Of a DNA stretch of 19,981 nucleotides, positions 14,205 through 19,981 are shown piece by piece; position 1 is the stretch's first letter; every line of letters begins with the position of its first letter. The stretch lies in NCBI GenBank assembly GCA_026986655.1, contig JALSOD010000013.1:1-19981 (forward strand), written 5' to 3'. Below the pieces are notes generated by a model. The model was not told the DNA's origin. It ran no database searches and saw nothing but the letters and a program-made list of their open reading frames with translations. The translations under genes and the position numbers were made by a program. The DNA is from Caldifarciminota bacterium (GTDB lineage Bacteria > Hydrothermota > Hydrothermia > B15-G9 > WFZT01).

Positions 14205-16100
14205 ATGAACTTGATATTTGGATTACTTCTGGTCTTTCAGGTACCAACTTATGCGCAGCATAAACTTTTGTGGGAATCAAAAGCTCGCTTTTATAAAGCA
14301 TTTAAAAATCTCACCTACGAGGACACACTGCACAATTTTGATGTGATTCACTATGGAATACACGTTAGACTCGACATTCCCAATGAAAGTATTTACGCAT
14401 ACAACGAAGTCCAATTTAGAAGCAAGATAGACAATTTAAATTCAATTTTCCTGCATCTAATTGGTTATCAAATTGACAGTATAGCTGGTGCCAATTCATA
14501 CAGCAGGGATGATTCAGTTTTGAATATAAATCTTCAGACTCCTCTCAATGCCAATGACACCGGAGAGGTGACAATTTATTATCACGGTCATGCCCAAACT
14601 GGTGGAGGAGTGTTTGGAGGAGGCCTTCATTTTTATAACAGTGGACATCTCGTTTTCATTGACGATGAACCTTATGGGGCCAAAAGATGGGTACCGATTT
14701 ATGACTTGCCATCGGATAAGGCCACAGTCGACCAATACATCACTGTACCCAACGGTTATACAGTCGTGGCAAATGGCAGTCTTGTGGATTCAACACTCAA
14801 CAATGACAATACTGTAACATTCCACTGGAGGGAGAGGTACCAGATCGCAAACTATCTAATCGTATTCGCAGCATCAGATCAATTTGCTATCCTGAGGGAC
14901 TCAGCAATAATCGATGGTGAAGTTCTACCAATTTTGAATTACTTTGAAGCCTCTGACACAGCAAGGCTGAGACCAAAATTTGCAAGAACCCCGGATATGC
15001 TGGAATTCTTATCTCAAATTTACGGGACTTATCCATACATGGGAGAGAAGTACGGTCATGTTTCGACACCTATTGGGGGCGCAATGGAAAATCAGACCAA
15101 CACTTTTATAAATACACGAGCCAACTGGGGCACAAATTGGGATTGGGTAATTGTCCATGAAATGGGCCACCAATGGTGGGGAGATTGGGTTACCCTTGGA
15201 ACGTGGGCAGATATCTGGCTAAATGAGGGGTTTGCTACTTACACAGAAGTTCTCTGGTCAGAGCATAGATATGGAAATTCCGGCCTTAGAGCCTACATGA
15301 CACAAATATTTCAAGAATACCTCAACTATGAACCTTATCCACCATATCCCATTTACAATCCCAACTATATGTGGGGGGTTGTTGTTTACCAGAAAGGGGC
15401 AAGTGTATTACACATGCTGAGATACATAGTTGGAGACTCCACATTCTTCCAGATTTTGAGAGCCTATGGTGAGATGTATGCATACGGGAATGCAGTAACT
15501 TCTGAGTTTATGCACGTTGTGGACTCCATTTCAGGTCAGAACCTTGACTGGTTCTTTGACGAGTGGGTTTTCGCCCCTGGACATCCAATCTACCGGTATT
15601 CTTATACATCCTACCCCGTCTCAGACGACACCTTTGGCGTGGATATAACCGTTGACCAGATTCAATCCCACAGCTACGGTGTACCGACTTATAAAATGCC
15701 GATTCAATTCAAAATTGCGACCAATCAGGGGGTTTCATATATCACAGTGTGGGATAGTCTCGATCACCAGACTTTTACTGTTTTCGTTGAAGGCCATCCC
15801 TCAACTATAATTTTCGACCCCAACCAGTGGATCTTAGAGGAGCACACCTTCCTTGGTTCCTCAGAAACTCCGGGAATGTTGAAAGATTTGGACCTGGTCT
15901 CCAATGCTGGCAAGGATTTTGTTCAGTTTTCCATACCTTTGAGCAAAGACGCAAAATTCCGAATCTACGACGTATCAGGAAGACTTATAAAATCAGTTCT
16001 CCTCCGTAAAGGCACAAGTAGATTAAACATCAGTAGCCTCAAGACCGGTTTTTATTTCGTAATAGGAGACAACTTTAAAGGGGAATTCTTAAAGTATTAG
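14205..16100 (+). CDS. Exported M1-family metallopeptidase with C-terminal Por-type (T9SS-like) sorting domain
   Basis: This 631-residue protein is a gluzincin aminopeptidase that removes N-terminal amino acids from peptides outside the cell. Residues 1-18 form a short signal peptide, with likely cleavage after PTYA or YAQ. The N-terminal beta domain (about 45-235) is followed by GAMEN at 292-296, HEMGHQWWGD at 318-327 (zinc ligands His318, His322, catalytic Glu319), the third ligand Glu341 in LNEGFATY, and probable transition-state Tyr395 in VVYQKGAS, so the active site is complete. The last 70 residues carry FRIYDVSGRLIKSVLL and ISSLKTGFYFVIGDNF, the pattern of type A/FlgD-like C-terminal sorting domains used for type IX secretion and cell-surface attachment. 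A consensus AAAGGAGG fixes the start. It is a single-gene unit; its TAG stop overlaps the convergent SDR gene by four bases. Confidence 0.93.
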   Translation: MNLIFGLLLVFQVPTYAQHKLLWESKARFYKAFKNLTYEDTLHNFDVIHYGIHVRLDIPNESIYAYNEVQFRSKIDNLNSIFLHLIGYQIDSIAGANSYSRDDSVLNINLQTPLNANDTGEVTIYYHGHAQTGGGVFGGGLHFYNSGHLVFIDDEPYGAKRWVPIYDLPSDKATVDQYITVPNGYTVVANGSLVDSTLNNDNTVTFHWRERYQIANYLIVFAASDQFAILRDSAIIDGEVLPILNYFEASDTARLRPKFARTPDMLEFLSQIYGTYPYMGEKYGHVSTPIGGAMENQTNTFINTRANWGTNWDWVIVHEMGHQWWGDWVTLGTWADIWLNEGFATYTEVLWSEHRYGNSGLRAYMTQIFQEYLNYEPYPPYPIYNPNYMWGVVVYQKGASVLHMLRYIVGDSTFFQILRAYGEMYAYGNAVTSEFMHVVDSISGQNLDWFFDEWVFAPGHPIYRYSYTSYPVSDDTFGVDITVDQIQSHSYGVPTYKMPIQFKIATNQGVSYITVWDSLDHQTFTVFVEGHPSTIIFDPNQWILEEHTFLGSSETPGMLKDLDLVSNAGKDFVQFSIPLSKDAKFRIYDVSGRLIKSVLLRKGTSRLNISSLKTGFYFVIGDNFKGEFLKY

Positions 16101-16885
16101 AGCACGAATTTAATTTCTCCACCATCAATCTGAATCGTAGCACCGGTAATGAAGCTGGCCTTCTCTGAGGCGAGGAATGTGACGAGTGCAGCCAGTTCTC
16201 CAGGATGTCCCATTCTACCAAGAGGTATGTTGGAAGTCCACTCTTTAAGTGCCTCTTCGTAGCTAATTCCGGCCTTTTCTGCCCGTTTTTCGGTTAACTC
16301 TACAATGCGATCAGTTTCAAATACACCCTGAGCTATGTTGTTCACCGTAATATTGTACTTAGCAAGTTCAAAGGACAAACTTTTGGCAAGTCCGATCACT
16401 GCAGCCCTGATAGAATTTGATAAAATTAGCATATCTTTCGGCTGTTTAACAGTCATCGAGGTCAGATTGATGATCCTACCCCATCTCTTACCCTGCATGT
16501 GAGGGACTACGTGCCTGATGAATCTAACTACGTGCATAAAAGTTAAATTGAACGTGCTCATCCACTGTTTATCAGAAATATCAAAGAAATTCCCGGCAGG
16601 AGGGCCGCCGGTATTGGTCACAAGAATATCCACATCTCCGAACTTCTCAGATGCCCTGTCAACCACCATTCGAATATCTCCAGGCATGTTGAAATCTGCC
16701 TTTACTGGTAGTGCCTCTCCACCGAATTTTTTAATCTCTTCTGCTACTTCCTGAAGCTTATCCTCACTCCTTGCAGCAATAACTACTTTAACGCCTTCCT
16801 TCGCCAACTCCAATGCCACTGCTCTCCCAAGACCTTTGCTTGCGCCTCCCACAATTGCAACTTTTCCTTCGAGTCCAAGTTCCAT
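16097..16885 (-). CDS. Short-chain dehydrogenase/reductase family protein lacking the YxxxK pair
   Basis: This 262-residue Rossmann-fold protein resembles FabG-like 3-oxoacyl-ACP reductases. Nucleotide binding is supported by IVGGASKGLG at 11-20 and AARSEDKL at 37-44; ADFN at 63-66 and the dinucleotide-domain NTGGPPAG at 91-98 replace the usual NNAG. Ser143 (LTSMTVKQP) matches the SDR catalytic serine, but 13 residues later, where tyrosine is expected, there is Ser156, and Arg160 stands where lysine should be (LSNSIRAAV). I recall a GGPPxG-type SDR subgroup sharing this SNxxR segment, so it is probably a normal subgroup trait rather than decay. The substrate is unknown, and annotation as FabG would be unsafe. 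The start has a strong AAGGAGGAG five bases upstream. It is a single-gene unit. Confidence 0.88.
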   Translation of the reverse strand: MELGLEGKVAIVGGASKGLGRAVALELAKEGVKVVIAARSEDKLQEVAEEIKKFGGEALPVKADFNMPGDIRMVVDRASEKFGDVDILVTNTGGPPAGNFFDISDKQWMSTFNLTFMHVVRFIRHVVPHMQGKRWGRIINLTSMTVKQPKDMLILSNSIRAAVIGLAKSLSFELAKYNITVNNIAQGVFETDRIVELTEKRAEKAGISYEEALKEWTSNIPLGRMGHPGELAALVTFLASEKASFITGATIQIDGGEIKFVL

Positions 16886-17061
16886 AGTCTCCTCCTTTTT
16901 ACTTATGATAAGTGAAATTCTGGATTTTTAAAAGTTATTTTTCACAAAAGAATTACACACTCGACATTTAAACAAATCCATTATGTTCCCATGAATTTTT
17001 GAGAAAAAAATCTCAATGAGGTATAATTTTAAAACAATAATAAGATTAGAGGGAATGTACA
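16886..17061. other. Divergent intergenic region between the SDR gene and ribBA
   Basis: This 176-base AT-rich gap lies between two genes facing away from each other. On the minus side TATCAT (five of six to TATAAT) lies about 20 bases before the SDR ATG, but no good -35 goes with it. The + side holds the clear ribBA promoter. I see no FMN riboswitch elements and no hairpin terminator. Confidence 0.6.
16999..17027 (+). promoter_or_regulatory. Sigma70 promoter of the ribBA-ribH-trmI unit, with an inverted repeat over the -35
   Basis: TTGAGA (-35, 16999-17004; five of six), a 17-base spacer and a perfect TATAAT (-10, 17022-17027). Transcription should begin near 17034, giving a leader of about 28 bases with GAGGG as ribosome binding site. 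The -35 hexamer is also the left arm of a perfect inverted repeat, TTGAGA-AAAAAA-TCTCAA (16999-17016), which could be an operator. Confidence 0.7.
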
Positions 17062-18318
17062 ATGGGAAATAAGAAAATTTTCTCACCTATTGAAGAGGCA
17101 ATTGAAGACATAAAAAGAGGGAAAATAGTTATCGTCGTTGACGACGAAGATCGTGAAAACGAGGGTGATTTCATAGCGGCAGCAGAAAAAATAACACCTG
17201 AGATTATCAACTTCATGGCGACATACGGAAAGGGCCTTATCTGTCTGGCTCTTGATGAGAAAAGGTTCCACGAGCTTGAGCTCGATATGCCACTAACCAA
17301 CACCTCAAAGCATGGTACGAACTTTGGAATCCCCATCGACGCCAAAAAGGGGACAACCACAGGCTCTTCCGCCTTCGACAGGGCAATAACCATCCTGCAG
17401 GCTGTAGACCCCACCAAAGGACCCGAAGACTTTGCGAGACCGGGTCATGTTTATACTCTGATGGGGAAAGAAGGTGGTGTTTTGAGACGTGCTGGACATA
17501 CAGAGGCGTCCATTGACCTTGCACGACTTGCAGGACTAAAACCCGCCGGAGTGCTGTGTGAAATCCTCGATGACGACGGGCACATGGCACGGCTGCCCAA
17601 GCTGATCGAACTCGCGAATAAATTCAATATGAAAATAATCAGCATCCGTGACCTGATTCATTATAGAATCCAGAGGGAAAAACTTGTAAAAAAAGTCGCA
17701 GAAACAAATCTACCCACTAAATACGGACACTTTAGATTACATGCCTATCAGGACATCATCACAGGTGAAGTTCATGTGGCTCTTGTCAAAGGAGACGTGA
17801 GGGGCAAACAAAATGTCCTTGTTCGTGTCCACAGTGAATGCCTCACTGGTGATGTGTTTGGCTCACTGAGATGCGACTGTGGTGACCAGCTCCACACCGC
17901 GATGCAGATGATTGATCGAGAGGGTTTAGGAGTTCTGCTCTACATGAGGCAGGAGGGCAGAGGAATTGGACTTGTTAATAAACTCAAGGCCTACGAGCTT
18001 CAGGATATGGGATACGACACTGTTGAAGCAAACGAAAAACTCGGATTTCCACCAGATTTAAGGGACTACGGTATTGGTGCCCAGATTCTCGTTGACCTCG
18101 GCCTCTCCACAATCAGATTGATCACAAATAATCCTCGGAAGATCATTGGACTCGAGGGGTACGGGCTAAAAGTTGCTGAAAGAGTGCCCCTTATCATTGA
18201 GCCAAACGATGTTAATCTATTCTATCTCAAGGTCAAAAGGGATAAACTTGGACACCTCCTCGGTGAAATCGAGAAGAGGGGAGGTTTTAAAGTTGTAAAG
18301 GAGAAAGAAAATGGCTGA
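17062..18318 (+). CDS. ribBA: Bifunctional 3,4-dihydroxy-2-butanone-4-phosphate synthase / GTP cyclohydrolase II
   Basis: RibBA supplies both precursors of riboflavin: DHBP from ribulose-5-phosphate and a pyrimidine from GTP. Residues 1-205 are DHBP synthase, with VVDDEDRENEGDFI at 25-38 (acidic metal loop), KKGTTTGSSAFDRA at 95-108 and the AGHTEASIDLARLAG loop at 144-158 with His146. Residues about 206-418 are GTP cyclohydrolase II: VHSECLTGDVFGSLRCDCGD at 256-275 with zinc ligands Cys260, Cys271 and Cys273, RQEGRGIGLVNK at 296-307 and TNNPRK at 355-360. Both halves keep their catalytic residues, and the 418-residue length is standard. The ATG at 17062 follows GAGGG by about nine bases. It is the first gene of the unit and overlaps ribH by eight bases. 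The short leader leaves no room for an FMN riboswitch. Confidence 0.97.
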   Translation: MGNKKIFSPIEEAIEDIKRGKIVIVVDDEDRENEGDFIAAAEKITPEIINFMATYGKGLICLALDEKRFHELELDMPLTNTSKHGTNFGIPIDAKKGTTTGSSAFDRAITILQAVDPTKGPEDFARPGHVYTLMGKEGGVLRRAGHTEASIDLARLAGLKPAGVLCEILDDDGHMARLPKLIELANKFNMKIISIRDLIHYRIQREKLVKKVAETNLPTKYGHFRLHAYQDIITGEVHVALVKGDVRGKQNVLVRVHSECLTGDVFGSLRCDCGDQLHTAMQMIDREGLGVLLYMRQEGRGIGLVNKLKAYELQDMGYDTVEANEKLGFPPDLRDYGIGAQILVDLGLSTIRLITNNPRKIIGLEGYGLKVAERVPLIIEPNDVNLFYLKVKRDKLGHLLGEIEKRGGFKVVKEKENG

Positions 18319-18772
18319 ATACAAAGGAAAAATAAGTGCTGCAGGCAAAAGAATCGGGATTGTGGCATCGAAATTTAATGATTTCATCACCTCACGATTA
18401 GTTGATGGTGCGCTTGACGCAGTGGAGCAATTTGGGGGTGATCTTGATCTTGTCGATATTTACTGGGTTCCCGGGGCATTTGAGGTTCCATTTATCTTAA
18501 AAAAATTAGCTGAATCTGGAAAATACGATGGTCTTGTGGCACTCAGTGCAGTGATTAGAGGGGAAACTCCTCATTTCGACTATGTAGCAGCTGAAGTAAC
18601 AAAAGGAATAGCTCGTGTCATGCTAGATGCCGGTATTCCCGTGGCTTATGGTGTGATAACAGCTGATACATTTGAGCAGGCAGAAGATAGAGCTGGTGGA
18701 AAAATGGGGAATAAAGGCAGAGACGCTGTCCTCTCCCTGTTAGAAACCCTTTCAGTGGTCGAGAACATTTAA
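18311..18772 (+). CDS. ribH: 6,7-dimethyl-8-ribityllumazine synthase
   Basis: RibH condenses DHBP with the ribitylaminopyrimidine to form lumazine, the second-last step of riboflavin synthesis, usually as a large cytoplasmic assembly. The 153 residues are typical. Landmarks are VASKFNDFITSRLVDGALDA (18-37 region, ribityl binding), WVPGAFEVP, VIRGETPHFDYVAAEV (the phosphate-binding G-E-T and catalytic His) and the C-terminal ITADTFEQAEDRAGGKMGNKG, matching the family's TxxxEQAxxR...NKG block. AAGGAG, eight bases before the ATG and inside ribBA, serves as ribosome binding site. It takes the DHBP made by the previous gene; ribD and riboflavin synthase are not in the window. Its TAA overlaps the next gene's ATG by one base (TAATG). 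Confidence 0.97.
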   Translation: MAEYKGKISAAGKRIGIVASKFNDFITSRLVDGALDAVEQFGGDLDLVDIYWVPGAFEVPFILKKLAESGKYDGLVALSAVIRGETPHFDYVAAEVTKGIARVMLDAGIPVAYGVITADTFEQAEDRAGGKMGNKGRDAVLSLLETLSVVENI

Positions 18773-19527
18773 TGCCCGACGAAAAAATCCTCCTCTATGG
18801 AGGTAAAAAGGCTGAGTATTTGGTAACTTTCGAACCTGGTAAACAAATCCAGACCCATCTCGGTGTTCTTACCCTTCCTGATAAATTAGAATTTGGGGCA
18901 AGGCTGGAAACTCATCTCGGTAGAAGTTTCTACATCCTGCACCCCAACACAAGAGAGCTCTCCATGCGGGTAAAAAGGACCACCACAATCATATACCCCA
19001 AAGAGGCTGGATATATGATCATAGAGACTGGTATTGGCTCCGGTTCAAAGGTGCTTGAAACCGGGACAGGCTCAGGCGCTCTCACCATAATTCTCGCAAC
19101 CATTGTTGGAAAAGAAGGAAAGGTCTACACTTTCGAGCGGCGAGAAGAATTTTTTAATAATGCCATCAAAAACGTTAAAGACGTGGGACTCGATGATAGA
19201 GTAGAATTTTTTCATAAAGACCCGGCTATTGAGGGATTCGGAATTGAGCCTGTGGACGCGGCATTTATCGACGTGCCTGAGCCCTGGACACTTGTAAAAC
19301 CAGTATATGAAACCCTGAAACCAGGACGTGTCTGGGTTTCCCTTTCCCCAACTATCGAACAGGTTCAGAAAACCCATGAAGCCCTTAAAGAAACTGGTTT
19401 CATCCGTCTTAAATGTGTTGAAATCCTTGAGAGGGAGATGCTCATAAGACCTGGTAAAACCCGACCAAAAGAAAGAATGATTTCTCATACAGGCTACTTA
19501 ACCTTCGCCTGGAAAGTTGAGGTGTAA
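18772..19527 (+). CDS. trmI: tRNA (adenine-N1)-methyltransferase, TrmI type
   Basis: TrmI methylates adenine 58 in the T-loop of tRNA with S-adenosylmethionine; it is frequent in thermophiles, archaea and actinobacteria and stabilises tRNA at high temperature. The 251-residue protein has the N-terminal beta domain (HLGVLTLPDKLEFG), IYPKEAGYMIIETGIGSGSK at 74-93, the SAM motif VLETGTGSGALTI at 94-106, the acidic FERREEF at 121-127 and the characteristic FIDVPEPW at 165-172 near the active site. Its start codon overlaps the ribH stop (TAATG) and there is no clear ribosome binding site, so translation depends on reinitiation. Placement after riboflavin genes gives no functional link that I know. 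About 70 bases follow before purL, with no hairpin terminator seen. Confidence 0.94.
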   Translation: MPDEKILLYGGKKAEYLVTFEPGKQIQTHLGVLTLPDKLEFGARLETHLGRSFYILHPNTRELSMRVKRTTTIIYPKEAGYMIIETGIGSGSKVLETGTGSGALTIILATIVGKEGKVYTFERREEFFNNAIKNVKDVGLDDRVEFFHKDPAIEGFGIEPVDAAFIDVPEPWTLVKPVYETLKPGRVWVSLSPTIEQVQKTHEALKETGFIRLKCVEILEREMLIRPGKTRPKERMISHTGYLTFAWKVEV

Positions 19528-19561
19528 GAGAAAAACTGCAAGTATTTATCTGAAATTGATG

Positions 19562-19596
19562 GCGACATTTTGGTCGTTTTCAAATATAATTATTTC
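19562..19596 (+). promoter_or_regulatory. Candidate sigma70 promoter for purL, close to the start codon
   Basis: A perfect TATAAT (19585-19590) lies six bases before the purL ATG. With a 17-base spacer the -35 position reads GCGACA (19562-19567), matching TTGACA in the last four bases. The expected transcript start falls at or within a base or two of the ATG. No Shine-Dalgarno is present, so a leaderless mRNA is implied. Confidence 0.6.
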
Positions 19597-19981
19597 ATGC
19601 TAAACAAAGAAATTATTGAGGCCCACGGTTTTACTCCCGAAGAGTACAAAAAGCTTGTTGAATATCTTGGCAGAGAGCCCAACCTACTGGAGCTCGGTAT
19701 CTTTTCAACATCATGGTCGGAACACTGCTCTTACAAAAGTAGTAAATCTGTTTTGAAAACTCTCCATACGGAGGGTGAGAGAGTCCTCCAGGGTCCTGGG
19801 GAAAACGCGGGGATACTTTTCCTCGATAGAGAATTAGGTGTATCTTTTAAGGTTGAAAGCCACAACCATCCATCCGCTGTTGAGCCATTCCACGGAGCTG
19901 CAACTGGTATCGGGGGAATAATTCGTGATGTTATCTCGATGGGGGCACGGCCGATTGCGCTTTTAGATTCATTAAGATTTG
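19597..19981 (+). CDS. purL: Phosphoribosylformylglycinamidine synthase subunit PurL, N-terminal part (runs off the window)
   Basis: PurL makes formylglycinamidine ribonucleotide in purine synthesis, using ATP and ammonia supplied by PurQ with the help of PurS. The frame opens at ATG 19597 and stays open to the window edge, giving about 128 residues. It starts MLNKEIIEAHGFTPEEYKKL and contains the small-PurL marks IFSTSWSEHCSYKSS (the family has the SEHCSYKSS motif), GPGENAGI, FKVESHNHPSAVEPF (His-Asn-His-Pro active-site loop) and GAATGIGGIIRDV, followed by SMGARPIALLDSLRF. The lack of a long N-terminal PurS-like domain indicates the small form. It starts a new transcript. Purine genes are split here, with purB about 15 kb away on the other strand. 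Confidence 0.94.
   Translation, partial: MLNKEIIEAHGFTPEEYKKLVEYLGREPNLLELGIFSTSWSEHCSYKSSKSVLKTLHTEGERVLQGPGENAGILFLDRELGVSFKVESHNHPSAVEPFHGAATGIGGIIRDVISMGARPIALLDSLRF

Noticed and set aside
17028..17061. FMN riboswitch before ribBA
   Set aside because: The predicted leader is only about 28 bases and lacks the conserved FMN-aptamer segments.
17237..17590. 117-codon minus-strand ORF inside ribBA
   Set aside because: It is the antisense of the conserved DHBP synthase domain, and its tryptophan/arginine-rich composition is typical of shadow frames.

Overview
This window looks like a dense, housekeeping stretch of chromosome from an AT-leaning, probably thermophilic or anaerobic, uncultured-type bacterium. 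The clues are an AroK-AroB fusion and a TGS-domain nucleoside kinase (both known from Thermotoga-like lineages), a TrmI-type tRNA m1A58 methyltransferase, a NagB-LmbE fusion of the type known from Bacteroidetes, an exported M1 peptidase with a Por-type (T9SS-like) C-terminal tail, and frequent AGA/AGG arginine codons. A WOR-3/Hydrothermae-like lineage would fit, but that is inference. I see no rRNA, tRNA, CRISPR array, insertion sequence or phage gene. No stretch over about 300 bases lacks a gene; the longest gaps are 140-185 bases.

Layout. (1) Positions 1-490 hold the end of a Ppx/GppA phosphatase on the + strand, which runs tail-to-tail into (2) a minus-strand block read from 5190 down to 469: small lipoprotein, SppA-like protease, PurB, AroKB fusion, a candidate 38-residue small ORF, and AroQ. 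(3) A + strand NagB-like/PIG-L fusion protein (5366-7705) meets (4) a long, tightly packed minus-strand series from 14049 down to 7702: TsaD, NrnA-type DHH phosphoesterase, PrmC, an unrecognised 244-residue protein, PgeF/YfiH, a LeuD-type small subunit, and a TGS-uridine-kinase-like protein. (5) A + strand exported M1 aminopeptidase (14205-16100) meets (6) a minus-strand SDR protein (16097-16885). (7) A + strand riboflavin unit RibBA-RibH-TrmI (17062-19527) is followed by (8) the start of purL (19597 to the window end).

How the genes work together. Block 2 joins purine synthesis (PurB) to three shikimate-pathway activities (AroB, AroQ, AroK), with a membrane protease and lipoprotein at its head. 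Block 4 mixes tRNA modification, release-factor methylation, nucleotide-fragment turnover and branched-chain-type isomerase functions. Block 7 makes the two riboflavin precursors and joins them into lumazine. Overlaps of 1-17 bases are common, and all three convergent gene pairs overlap at their 3' ends with no hairpin terminator visible.

The most interesting signals are modest. There is a hidden small ORF with a strong ribosome binding site between aroKB and aroQ. Several genes (tsaD, nrnA, purL, perhaps the lipoprotein) appear to have a -10 box 6-10 bases from the start codon and no Shine-Dalgarno, suggesting leaderless or nearly leaderless mRNAs. The NagB-like domain lacks the glutamate of the classical catalytic set. 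The SDR lacks the YxxxK pair. I found no clear evidence for a wholly new multi-gene system.
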